From assembly GCA_947069175.1 (NCBI GenBank), contig CAMTDV010000028.1:71594157-71658156 (forward strand): a DNA stretch of 64,000 bases, written 5' to 3'. The position numbers and the translations under genes are program-made. Shown here piece by piece: positions 32,674-43,601 of this stretch. This stretch comes from Scalesia atractyloides. Its lineage: Eukaryota; Streptophyta; Magnoliopsida; Asterales; Asteraceae. Below the pieces are notes generated by a model that was not told the origin of the DNA, searched no databases, and was given only the letters and a program-made list of their open reading frames with translations. Every line of letters begins with the position of its first letter. The stretch's first letter is position 1.

Positions 32674-35149
32674 TGTAACATCCGTCAAAAACGGATTTAC
32701 CAAACCCGCTCCGTTTATAAACCGAACAGTCAGTCAAATTTTTCGTTGCGAATTAAATGCCCAAAATAATTTTAAACGATCCGTAATCAATTATTATGCG
32801 GGGATATATATTTAGTTTTTGAAAAACTGATAAAAATAACAAAATAAAAATGTTTTGCTGTTGCCGGGTTTCGAACTCGGGTCTGTATCCGGTTCAACCA
32901 AACACTTAACTCCCACACCGTAAACCACTCCGCCACTTTGATTTTCTGTTAAGTTAATGGAATTATTAAATCAAATAATGATGTTCGGAAATTCAAATTC
33001 CGTCAACTTGCGCCCAAACAGCTGTCGTCGGAAATCCCGACGACTTCGCCCATAAAACACGTTTTCGCTCAATTTAATCAATCAATTAACTCTCGCCAGC
33101 TATAGCCAACGTCTGAAAACGCGTCATTTGCCAAAATCGCCGGAGAACAGTTGACTTCGAATATAGACCGAATTCAGACCCCATTCATCTCGTTGCTACC
33201 CTATAAATACACCCACAACTCGCCAGAAGTCTTTCACACTCAAATCGCACCCTTTATCAGCGAAACATCACTCGCCGGAAGTATTTGATACATCGCCGGA
33301 AAACCGTATCATTAACCTTCGAGCTTACTGAACCCCCTAAACTTTCACCTAAGTCACCCACCCCCTTGTAACCTTTCGGAAGACTCTCTGCTGCAAGAAG
33401 TTGTCGCCGGAAAAAGGTTTCTGTCGCCGGAGTTCTGCCGGAAAACAGAGTATAATCAGTCGGTACCTTTCACGCTTAATTCATTCCCTTTTTACTTTTA
33501 TCTCATTTGTAATTGATCTTTAAACGCTAAAGAAACATGAATTAACATTTTGAACCAGTCCGTCGTCACTTCCGGTTAAAACCGGTGAAGAAGACGAAGT
33601 TCGATAATGGTTAAGTATAATTAAATTCAAGTTATTTACCGGTTAGACACACAGTCCAGCGGTGGACTGTGTGCACTTTTAACGCTAAGGTCACGAGTTC
33701 GATTCCGGTTTCACACACGCTGCTTTAATAAAAATCCCTTTTTCCACAAACTGAACCGGGTTGTTTTAAGTATGTGTTAAGTATATTGATAACCGAGTTT
33801 ATAACCAAGTGTGACACACAGTCCAGCGGTGGAGTGTGTGTCCGCTAACCCACAGGTCCCGGGTTCGAGACCTGTGGAGCGCACCGGTTCTCGAGACTTA
33901 ATTCATTTTTAAAATAAAGGTTTTCTGTTAAATCCTAATTAATGTATATATATAATTAAAATCGGATATATAACGGGTTAGACACGTAGCTCAGTTGGTA
34001 GAGCTGCGTGCACGCGTACGGGAGGTCTCGGGTTCGAGCCTCACCCGGCGCACAACAATATGCCTATGAACCGGTCAACGAAAGTCAAAGTCAACGCAGG
34101 TCAAAGTCAACTGTAGCAAAAATAAAATATTTTTTTTATTATTTTTATTTAATTATTTTAATTAAAAATCAATTATAAATACTTAAAAATAACATTTTTT
34201 AAGGTTAGAAAATAGCCTCAAACTCACAAAAATACACCCAACAATCCTACTAAAATAGATTCATAAAACCCGTTTACTTACCGAACCATTATGCGATTTA
34301 TCTAGGATTAATTTCACTCGTGGTTAACACCATTTCGCGTGCATTCAACGTCATCAACCGAACGCACCCAATGTGAGTGAATTCTTACAAACTCCCCTTT
34401 TTATTCATGTTTTGGGGTGTATTATGTGTCGCTTAAACTAATTCTCTTATGCAAATTCGTGCTATACCATTATATGAACTAAATTAGAATGTAACTATTG
34501 TTTGGTTGTAATGTATTTCATATTGTCAAAGTTGTATACAAATTATTTAGGCCCATCAGTTCGTAAGAACAACGCGTGCCTCAAAACTCATTTATTAGGC
34601 CCATCAGTTCCTCGTGTGAGACGAGAACAACGCGTGCCTCAAAACTCATACATTAGGCCCATCAGTTCGTAAGAACAACGCGTGCCTCAAAACTCATTTA
34701 TTAGGCCCATCAGTTCCTCGTGTGAGACGAGAACAACGCGTGCCTCAAAACTATCATTTGGTGTTTGTATGTTCAATATTCAATATTATGTGTTGTGTGA
34801 ATAAATTTACATCTACATTTACTCATATGAGGTATGCACATTATTTATAATCAATTGGATAAACTCGTTCAAATGTTTTTCCATAGGATTCACTCGCCAA
34901 CATTATGTTGATTCAAAAAAACCTTTTTACACATGATACAGGTGGACAGGTTGAAGCAAGGAAAACATAGGATATGCCTTAGAAGAGAAACAAGAAGCTT
35001 AGACTGATAGTTAGAACATGTTGTATCATTTGTTGTAAATTTCCATTAAATTGTATTAATGAATATGAAACATATAATAAATGTCATGAGCTTTGATGAT
35101 AACCCAATTATGCCCCGATCACCTTTTCGCTGCGGGTCGGGGTGTGACA
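32674..35149 (+). repeat. 3' LTR of the gag-only element
   Basis: 2476 bp, essentially identical to 27159-29636. The visible differences are one missing G near 33642 (ACCGGTTAG against ACCGGGTTAG) and one missing C near 35127 (TTTTCGC against TTTTCCGC). It carries the same tRNA-like units: minus 32857-32940; plus about 33640-33715, 33805-33885 and 33974-34054. Confidence 0.97.
34073..34112 (+). promoter_or_regulatory. W-box core cluster in 3' LTR
   Basis: Same five GTCAA motifs as in the 5' LTR (28559-28598). Confidence 0.5.
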
Positions 35150-35216
35150 GCAAATAACAATAAGACAACTATAACAAATCAAACACCAAAAACAAAAACA
35201 TCTATAAACATCCGCC

Positions 35217-35425
35217 ATGGAAGATGAAGCTGAAGCTTTAATCTTGAACCCTAAACACAACTCACTACAAGCTCTCAAAATCCTTGAAGCTCTGAAACAA
35301 GCTTCACACGAACTGCATCAGAACCCCAATGTCAACAACCTTTAGATAACAAGCCATTTTCCTGCTCATCCGCCATTAAAGCTCTTTTGGAGCTCGAACG
35401 TGAATCAGATTCCGCCTCTCCATAA
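35217..35425 (+). pseudogene. Captured gene-start-like fragment inside the MULE
   Basis: An ATG in a strong context (GCCATGG) at 35217 begins 42 codons (MEDEAEALILNPKHNSLQAL...), ending in TAG at 35345. Shifting frame at the stop, codons 35345-35425 continue with PFSCSSAIKALLELERESD before a TAA. The two pieces look like one helical N-terminal domain interrupted by a one-base indel. The A/C-rich sequence upstream resembles a plant 5' UTR. This fits transduplication of a host gene start by a Pack-MULE. The donor gene is not identified. Confidence 0.5.
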
Positions 35426-35731
35426 CTACATTATCCATTGACTTAACCACTCGCAAAACTCTCATTCATAACTGTAGCCGGCCAGATTCCTTTTTCGTTT
35501 TTCAGGCGGCCAGATTTAGGTTTGAGTGGTTGTGGTTGGGATGGTATTGGTGGTGAAGGTTGGGGTGGTGCGCTAAAGGTGACGGTGGGGGTGGTGGTAG
35601 AGGTTGCGGTGGTGGGTTGAAGGTGACGGTGAAGGTGGTGGTGGTGGGTTGAAGGTGATGGTGATGGTGGAGGTGGAAGTGGTGGTGGGTTGACGGTGGA
35701 ACTGTAGGTGAAAGTGGTGGTTGGTTTAAGG

Positions 35732-36001
35732 TGGAGGTGGTTTTTAGAGAGAGAGAGAGTGAGAGAGAGGAAGAAGATGAGGGGCCTCACCCATCTTTAT
35801 ATCTTTTTATTTTTTTTAACTGGTCAGGGTTAATTTAGTCATTTTGCACACACTTAACTGATAAATTTTAACACATGTTAGTGATAAGGACCACCCGAGT
35901 GCAAAAATTATAACCACCAGGACCAAGTGTGTAATTAGTGAACCACTGGGACCAAGTCTGCAATATTTGCAAACCACATGGACCAACCATGTATTTAACT
36001 C
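35732..36001 (-). repeat. Right terminal inverted repeat of the MULE
   Basis: Inverted counterpart of 26800-27077. It ends ATTTAACTC at 36001, followed immediately by the TSD TTATATTTA. Confidence 0.85.
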
Positions 36002-36010
36002 TTATATTTA

Positions 36011-37544
36011 TTTATAAGTTAAATAAATTCACTTTATTTTTTGAACTTTAATCTTATATAATGTTTTCAATATTTCTAAAATTTGTAATTGTGTCTCGGT
36101 TATATATTATTTGAATACATTATTAGATTTATTTATACAATATGTAAAACTAACTTATTAATTAAGATAAATAAAGAGATTATGAGAAATAAATGTAAAA
36201 ATAAATGATGATACAGAAATGAAAGAAAGGTTTTTTTGGGATCGTATGGATTGGTTTTGAGAAGTTTGTAAGGTTTCTACTTTCAGGTGTTGTTAATGTG
36301 CTTGTGCTAGATCACCCATTTTTATGAAGATTTGAAATTTTTGAAATGCAGATGGTTTTTAGAGAATGAATGGGACCCAGTTGACATAAAAACAAAATTA
36401 ACCCATAAGACAAATCATAAATAAGTCGTTTAATACTGGTTTTATTTTTTCAGAATGTGTATTATGATCATTAAGGAAATACCACGGACAGATTTTATAA
36501 TGATTACGCGTTATTTAACCAAATTATATTTTCTACGAAGAGAAAAATCGATCATTACTTTCTTTGGTCTTAATATCGCATGAGCAAATGGCTTTTGGTG
36601 AAACCAAAAATTCGTACCTCTCTTTTTCCATACAATATCAATACAAGAAAAGAATAAAATCCTTGCGATCTTTTAACCGGTTAAAGTTGAGTTACAAAAA
36701 AACCGGTTGTGCTAAAAAAATATCCCAAATTGGTTACTAACTTATGGTTAAAAAACGTCATTGATTACTCCTCAACCGGTTATAAACTATTTAACTTATT
36801 AAACAGTGTTGGTTAAATAACATGTTATTTTGTGCACCTCGGTTTCTTCCTACTCCGATCAAGTTAGAAACAATGAGTGACGTTCTTTAAATATCTTTTT
36901 AAAAAACGACATAGATCACAAAAGATATTGTATACTTGTTCTTTAAAAAATAATTTTTAAAAACCATTACATATAGTGATTTATGCTTATAAGTGTTGGC
37001 TCATGAATCAAGTGGGTAGTAGTGAAGTTTTTTTATTAAAAATCCAGTGTTGCTTCGGAGTTCAGGAAGGGGGGGGGCACTGTCGAAGACGAAAGAATGG
37101 GGGTGTTTGATAACAAGTTAAAGAAAAGCTGGATCTATTTAGGTAAAAAAAAACTGTCATCACACAACCAGATAGTTTTAAAATTGTGTGTGTAAAGTGT
37201 TAATAATATTAATATATTGTAACTAAGATAAGAATGGACTATATGAGTTATGGAAAAAGAGTGTGAAGTGTGAACCCAATTATTGCTATGCATCTTGATG
37301 TAGAATTTTGACAAAGGTGGGCCAGGCATGAATACGCCCACCACGGTCACACGCTTGGTTCGGGCTGCTGGACTCCCTGTATAATCTGGTAGGCCCAACT
37401 TAATATTTTATGTAAAAAAACAGTTAGCATGACACTGGAACTAGAGGTGCAAAAAACCTGGGTTGAAGTTTCTATCCCGAACAAAAATCAATTATAAAAT
37501 CGGTTTTGACCAGATTTGAACATAGGGTTGTAATCAGTCTGGAG
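36011..37544. other. AT-rich intergenic DNA, no gene seen
   Basis: Includes dispersed ACCGGTT motifs near 36680-36790 and a poly-G run near 37070. The ORF at 37135-37398 has no recognised domain. Confidence 0.5.
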
Positions 37545-38020
37545 CAGTGGCGGACACATTATTTTTTTTTGCTGAAGGGCGGATGAGAGGTTTAACCATA
37601 TTTTTAAGGGGTGCGATCGGGTTATTTGCCTAAAAAATACACCAACGTCTTTCCAAGGGTGCGACCCGCCCGCCCACCCATCTAGAGGTGTACAAATCGG
37701 GTTATTTTTTTTAAAACCTGTCCGATTTTAACCGAACCGGTTATTTTTGTATGGGAAAAAACCCCAAACTGGTATAAACCGGTTCGGTTTATAAAAGGTT
37801 TTTGCCAAAAAAAAACCGGTTTAAACGGTTTTTTAAAACCGGTTTCGTTTTTAAGCTAGTTTCGAAAGTCAAGATCCCTAACCAATATACTAACCAGTGG
37901 TTCGGTTCGGTTTGGTCCTAAAACCGGTTAAAACAACCGGCTTCGGTTTTTTCTGGTTTCGGTTCTAAAACCGGTTTTTGTACACCTCTACACCTATCCA
38001 TCAACAAAGGTCCGCCCCTG
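37545..38020. mobile_element. Candidate outer hAT-like MITE containing a nested MITE
   Basis: The ends CAGTGGCGGAC (37545) and GTCCGCCCCTG (ending 38020) are inverted with one mismatch in 11. Flanking 8-mers GTCTGGAG and ATTTTGAG match at only 5 of 8, so the duplication is old or the call wrong. The interior without the nested element is about 160 bp and non-coding. Confidence 0.4.
37683..37990. mobile_element. hAT-like MITE, 308 bp, 8-bp TSD (7/8)
   Basis: Perfect inverted ends TAGAGGTGTACAAA and TTTGTACACCTCTA. Flanks CACCCATC (37675-37682) and CACCTATC (37991-37998) match 7 of 8, the TSD length of hAT elements. The interior is made of ACCGGTT-type low-complexity sequence with no protein. 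Confidence 0.8.
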
Positions 38021-38378
38021 ATTTTGAGAACTCCCCAAACCAAACCGAACCTTATAAACTAGGTTGGGACCCAAACCGGTTTCACCAAAAACCAGGTTTG
38101 ACGATGCTTACAAAGAGTAAAATTGTCATATTTTGAATAATTTTGAAATCAAACCAAAACGGGTAATTCTAATAATTTAATTTACTTGGAAGGGTACATA
38201 TATAATATTCTGATTTTGGTGTATACAAAATTCCCCCTAGTTTTAAATTCATCTTTTAATTGTAGTATTAAATTGAGGAAATGGATCTTTTGAATAATAA
38301 CCACAAATTCCCATATTATGGATAAATGTACATGTTTAAAATTTAATCCAGTCCATCACATAAAGTATATAATAAGGT

Positions 38379-38980
38379 CTAAGCATAAGCAGCCATACCA
38401 ACACTAGAACTAGAACGGTTGGTTTTGTGAGCAGGTTGAGTTGTAGCCTTGGTAAAGTACATGTAGTAATAAACATTCAGTACCATAGTTGCAACAACAA
38501 ACACCGCACCCGCAACAAAAACACCTTTCCTTAATGTGTCACATGAAAAACTCTCGGTCATACTCTTGTATCTTGTATGGTACGCGTTCTTCTTTGCTCC
38601 GGCTATCAGACAAGCTTCAGCAACCACAAAACACATCCTGCATCATGCAAGTATGAAAGCTTGGGATTTATTTTTGCTCATGTGGATGTGCTACTTATCA
38701 TATCACAAATAGATTTTTTTTTTATTGTTAGGCCTGTAAATGAACCGAACGAACACGAACAGGGCCATGTTCCTGTTTGTTCATTTAACTTCAACCGAAC
38801 ATGAACACAATTTAACAAACAATAAACATCACAAATGAACATAACTGAACAAACGTAAATGAATACAAATGAACATAATTGACTAAACATAAACAAACAT
38901 AAAGTAATTTTTTTATATAAAGTAGTGATCAATTACGATAAATTACCTTGGAGAACCATTTTTATTACTATAAAGCCCAA

Positions 38981-39011
<31 letters not shown>

Positions 39012-40908
39012 AAGTAGTTACAAAGTTGCTTTTATGTTTTAATATTTAAACATAACTACTTATGTGTTTAGATTGACACGATTATAAACAAGCAAACATA
39101 AACAAATATAAATAAATGAACATATATAAACAAACATAAACAGATGTTAATGAACATAAATGAACGAACAAAACGTGTTCGTTCGTTTAATTAAGTGAAC
39201 AAAAAATTGTGTTCATGTTCGTTCATTTTTAAATAAACGAACTTCCCGCCAAACAAGTTCACGAACAGTTCATAAACATTCGGTTCATTTACAGGTCTAG
39301 TTATTGTACATTTGTGCTACAATAGTTCCAGTCATAAGAAGTCAAGATAAGCATGAACTATGTACTGATTCAGTTTACAAGATTTGTGGATAAAGCAGAT
39401 AAAAGAAGGAATATAAAAAAGGTTCCAGAAAAGGAGTTATTCTTACCAAGAGAATGTAAAATAGATGATGGTCCAAGCTCGATTTCCACCAGGTGCTAAA
39501 GGCCTTCCAAAGCACATGCATTTGGTCACACCCATAAGCAATGATTGACCTGAGAGTAGAAACAAAAAGCCCCCAACACCGTATCCAGTTGCAACATCCG
39601 AATCGTATACGCAGTATGTCGCATTGGTCCTGTCATCTGTACGAATGGTTCCCTGTCATCCAAAAAAAATATTACTAGACGAACCAAAAGCACAAGGTAA
39701 AATTGAGGTTAGAAAATTTTCAATATGTAATCTAATCATATGCCAAACAAATAATGATATTAGTTGGATCCAGTAATACCGCAAATTTATCAACGATTTA
39801 CTAGTGTTCATTTGCAAATTTGAGTATTGAATTAGTATTGCTTTTGTGGATATTCTCAATAACTTATCCCCCTCCCCGTTACATGGCACACTATCCAAAC
39901 ACTGTCAATTGGATTATATACTTATATTTCAAGTTTCAACTCAACTAAGTTTCCAATTGACGGATGTCACACGTGTACTACTACATATAGTCCTCGACTC
40001 ACCGACAAATATCAAATTCACAACACAGGCATGAAAATCCAGGTGATTTTAGTTATCAGTATAACAATACATTTCATTAACTAAATAATGTATTGTTTTA
40101 ATTATACCTAGCGAGGAAAAGTTACAAATTTTAACAAATTTCCTATTGTAACATCTGGCCCCTCATACCACCAATGTTGTCTCCTTTGCCCCCGAGAGGT
40201 CACTCATCCATCCATGTACAACTCACACCTGAGCACGCTTAATTATAGAGTTCTCCTCTCATCCACTAGCATTAAGCCCAAAACATGTTGGTGTTTTAAG
40301 AGGCCTAACATTCCTTATGAACCTATGCAGTTAATGTGGTAAAAAATCGGATATGAGTCTTTGAGATATCTTTTATCGTGGTGGGATATCCGTAATTTTA
40401 ATATCACACTGAATTTATACATATAGCAATTTAACATATAACAACAAGAATCTCCTGTTGCGGCGATGGGATTTGCCTAAGGCGTTCCAACGGTACATGC
40501 TAATTTTTTGGGTATCGTTACATCCTAAGTCCTAACTAAGTAATTCCAATTCCTTTTTCTTAACAAAACAAGTTCAATTATCTCAGCACAGCCATTTTCA
40601 GAGCAACAACATGCAAAATTACAAGTCAAAAGTCACTGTAATGACACTGCAAATCATGTACGAGTTGATATAAGCTCAATTGTAGCATGTCAGAAACCAA
40701 GATCTTAATAATCCAGCAACCATAGTGTTGTGATCTACAAAACCCTAAGTAACAGTTGAAATGACGCTACACAAACAGTTGAGAGAGAGAGAGAGGGAGA
40801 GAGTACAGTGCTACGACGTCGTTCGGCAGCAATGGCGAAAGCAAAAGCAACTAAGCATAAGATGATGACCAAAAGATGAACCAGTGATGACCCTTTACCA
40901 TCCCTCAT
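38379..40908 (-). CDS. DUF1218 family four-helix membrane protein, three exons
   Basis: Three minus-strand exons join in frame at GT-AG introns: 40908-40807 (start ATG at 40908), 39652-39447, and 38637-38379 (stop TAG). They give 188 residues, the usual size of the family. Four hydrophobic segments lie at about residues 9-29, 57-76, 93-116 and 141-165. Family-typical features are ERRRSTG at the exon 1/2 join, YCVYDSDVATGYG (about 47-59), TKCMCFGRPLAPGG (about 77-90), and AEACLIAGAKKNAYHTRY (about 109-126). DUF1218 (PF06749) proteins include Arabidopsis members tied to vein or leaf patterning and to lignin; which subgroup this is cannot be settled here. A CT-rich 5' leader lies upstream (plus-strand GA tracts, 40930-40960). 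No lesions are seen, so it is probably functional. Confidence 0.92.
38729..39299. mobile_element. hAT-like MITE in intron 2 of the DUF1218 gene, 571 bp
   Basis: The inverted ends TAGGCCTGTAAATGAACCGAA and, at the other side, the complement of TAGACCTGTAAATGAACCGAA differ at one position. The flanks TTTATTGT (38721-38728) and GTTATTGT (39300-39307) match 7 of 8. GAACA/TGTTC motifs fill the interior, with a TA microsatellite at about 38985-39010. It leaves the splice sites at 38638 and 39446 untouched. Confidence 0.8.
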
Positions 40909-42992
40909 CTTTCTCTTTCTCGTTCTTCTTCTGCTAGAGAGAGAGGGAGAGAGAGTGAAGTGGAAAAAAGTTAAAAAGAGTAAGGGGCGCAAACAGTGAA
41001 GTTTTTTTTTTTTTTTTTATTATATGTTTAAAATAATAAAAAGAATTTTTGTAAGGTTCCATGTGATGGTGTTTTATATTGTTAGATAGATGATGAATTA
41101 TATTTATTATCTGGGGTTGAGTAACTTTTTCTAGTGTGAAATCGAATAAAGTTAAGATATAGTAGTAATGGAGGGATTAAAGGTGACAAAGTGGAAATCT
41201 TTTAGGGTCAAATGTCCTCCACACATACATGTGTGTCTCTTCATGATGGCTATTGCAAAGACAGGCAAATAAAGATGTGAAAGTGAAGGTTTTTACTCTT
41301 TTGCACTTGTGAGTTCATTCACATTATGTTCTTGATCTAGAAACTTGATAAAGCTATCCGTTATACCTCTGGGGGAGTCTCTGGGGTGCTTAGGTAATGT
41401 TGCTTCCCCTGTTATTTATCGGGGGTTCCGATGATCATACTTCCAAGCTACGATGATCTCCCCCCCCCCCCCCTCTGTTTATCGAATTTCAAAAAATATA
41501 AATAAATTGGTGAAAGATGAGGGATGGGTATAATATAGATTGAGTGGTGGAAGTGAGGGATAGAAGGACATGGTGATGTGGCGCTAAAATGACAATTAAG
41601 AAAAGGTATTACACATAGTGAAATAAGTAGATTTAGTTTATTAATGTACTATTGCTATAATGGTCGTGAATTACTCTCGATATAATCTAAAAAAACGAGA
41701 AGGAAATCACTTTAATAGTTTACATATAATGTTTAACAAAAGATCTTTGGTTGCTAAACATCTAACCAAACTTGTTCTTTAATTCAAAATAAATTGATGC
41801 TCTCTAGAGTTACTTCGATCAAAAAGTGCTCTTTATGTTATTCTCATAATGATGTTCACTGGGTACCTTCATTTTGACTTTGTGATGCCTTTAAGTCTTC
41901 CACAAGCAATGTACATTCAATAGTACAAATAAAAAAGTTGAAACACATATATAGCTTGGTTTTAATAGCATGCCTTATACGTGAGACGTTAGGGGTGGCA
42001 ACCACAAGGCTTCTGACATGATAAGGTTGAGCGATCGCATGAAGAGACCTGAAGCAGTGCTTTAGTGGTTGAGGCGTGAGGCGATGGAGGCTGGTTTGAC
42101 TCAAAATTTAAAAAGTTGCTAAACTTGTTTTTTAAAAGTTTATAAGCATACATGCATATGCCAATCCAATCTCAACACTTTTTGTAATTTTAAAACTTAT
42201 CTATTTTATTATATTTTTAGTTATTTTTATATGGGTAGTAAGTAGCCAACTTAACAAATGTAGCAAGTTAAAATAATTGGGAACACGAATCAATTATACT
42301 TATTTATTATTATTTGAAGATTTCATTCCCCATTCAATATTAAACAAATCATTTCTATCTGCTAATTTAAATATAACATCAAGTATATAATACGTTGAAT
42401 TCAACAAAATAACATCAAGCATATAATTAGTTGAATTCAACAAAACGGTTATACATTGAACTATGAGTTGGTAGCATATGGACATGACAAATATTGGTGA
42501 TTTATAAATAGGGTAAATGTTCGTATATTGGAAAAAATCTCATTCGCCATTCATTCGACACCCATTTATACTTAATTATCAGAAAAGTAAACAGAAACAA
42601 ACCAACAAAGATCGTTATAGGAAGAAGAAGAAGTGATTTGTGCAAATGAACAGGTTGTTCACAAATGGCAGCATAATACAAATTTGTTTATGAACAAATT
42701 CCATGTGTTCATCCCATTCCCTTCACAGCATAAAACACAGATTAGGACTTGACCTATCGGCATTTGTTCTATGATGAACGTCCCACTAGAGTGTTCCACA
42801 TTCGAATCCGACTCAAGATACTTGAAATTTGATTCGATTTGAAATTGAATTCCAAATTTGAACTCGGTTTTCAAACTTTTGACTCGAATTTGCATTCAGT
42901 TTGAATTTAAATTCCGTCTTCTATTCGTAATTTGAACTAGAATTATATATATAATTTTTAATATTATGAGCTTTTAAAATTAAAAAAAATTA
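40909..42992. other. Upstream region of the DUF1218 gene and AT-rich intergenic DNA
   Basis: GA-rich plus-strand tracts at 40930-40960 would be the CT-rich 5' leader of the minus-strand gene. A poly-C run (41460-41473) and a TTCGAA/AATTCG-rich block (42780-42930) are present. The latter resembles 61577-61660 beyond the nested insertions, so they may be the two halves of one old repeat. No gene is seen. Confidence 0.5.
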
Positions 42993-43004
42993 TCATTCAT
43001 TCAG

Positions 43005-43601
43005 AGTCAATGATAGGAGCAAGTATAGTAGATAAGATAAGGGAAGGAAGGTTAAGATGGTTTGGGCATGTTAGGAGGAGACAGGTGACAGCCACAGTTA
43101 GAACCATGGAAGCTCTTACTATGGAGGGGAGGAGGTGTAGAGGAAGGCCAAAACTGACTTGGACAGAGCGCATTAGGGTGGATCTGTTAGACTTGCATCT
43201 CTCTGAGGACATGGTCGAGAATAAGAATTCTTGGAGACTTAGAATTAAAGTTAAGGACTTCTAGGAGGATGCCACACTTCTGTTTTTTAGATTCTTGTCT
43301 TAGGACCTTATCGTTTCTATTATTTGATGGTTGTTACATGATATAAGTTATTTGTGTGGATATATGTGGTGTGCCATATGTACATAATATGCATTTTAGC
43401 ACTGGATACATTTTTATTGTTGTGAATAATAGCTACATGTATGTATTTGTTTTATTTTACTTTTATATCTGGATTTTGCTGTGGAGTTGGGGGTCTCATT
43501 GGAAACAGTCTTTCTATCCTTAAAGACAGGGGTAAGGCGTGTCTACATCCCACCCTCCCCGGACCCTACAAGTAGATTTTGCTATTCGTGGGATTACACT
43601 A
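43005..43601 (+). mobile_element. 5'-truncated RTE-type LINE, 3' end, 12-bp TSD; its last bases lie at 61556-61564
   Basis: The segment carries the last 84 codons of a LINE ORF2 and the 3' UTR with GGGGGTCTCATTGG, GGGGTAAGG and CCCTCCCCGGACCCTAC, typical of plant RTE LINE 3' ends. TCATTCATTCAG is duplicated at 42993-43004 and 61565-61576. Between them, after removing the Tat-like element, the LINE ends ...GGGATTACACTAGGTATTGAT. This gives a clean truncated LINE insertion that was later hit by the Tat-like element inside its final 15 bp. Confidence 0.85.
43010..43264 (+). pseudogene. LINE ORF2 C-terminal fragment (RTE-type)
   Basis: 84 codons ending in TAG, with GRLRWFGHVRRR and RRCRGRPKLTW, the conserved extreme C-terminal segment found in plant RTE-like LINEs after the RT domain. 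RT and endonuclease are missing because of 5' truncation. Confidence 0.85.

Larger units (their letters stand above)
27159..35149 (+). mobile_element. Full-length non-autonomous LTR retrotransposon, gag only (family A, Tekay/Del-derived), TSD GCAAA
   Basis: Two LTRs of 2478 and 2476 bp flank a 3037-bp internal region. TSD GCAAA lies at 27154-27158 and 35150-35154. The PBS TGGTATCAGAGCC begins three bases after the 5' LTR, and a purine tract precedes the 3' LTR. The only ORF is gag. No protease, RT, RNase H or integrase motif occurs, so pol must be supplied in trans. The phrase TTCGGGACGAAATT near 32640-32653 resembles the sequence after pol in Tekay/Del chromoviruses, which suggests the element arose by loss of pol from such a parent. 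The LTRs differ by two single-base indels and by no substitution that I could see, implying recent insertion. Confidence 0.95.
26800..36001. mobile_element. Mutator-like element (Pack-MULE candidate) with perfect 9-bp TSD, split by LTR element
   Basis: TTATATTTA occurs at 26791-26799 and 36002-36010 as a perfect 9-bp duplication, the size typical of Mutator superfamily insertions. The element starts GAGTTAAATGCTTGG and its other end is the inverted GAGTTAAATACATGG. TIRs extend about 270-280 bp (26800-27077 against 35732-36001) at roughly 90% identity by eye in the outer 190 bp. Without the nested LTR element and its TSD the MULE is about 1.2 kb and encodes no transposase, so it is non-autonomous. 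Its interior contains a gene-start-like segment (35217-35425). Confidence 0.85.

Noticed and set aside
35443..35790. 115-codon minus-strand Pro/His/Thr-rich ORF
   Set aside because: Low-complexity GGTGGTGG-type repeat partly within the MULE right TIR; no domain.
37440..38105. A third, outermost MITE starting TAGAGGTGCAAAA near 37443
   Set aside because: No matching inverted end or TSD could be found on the right side.
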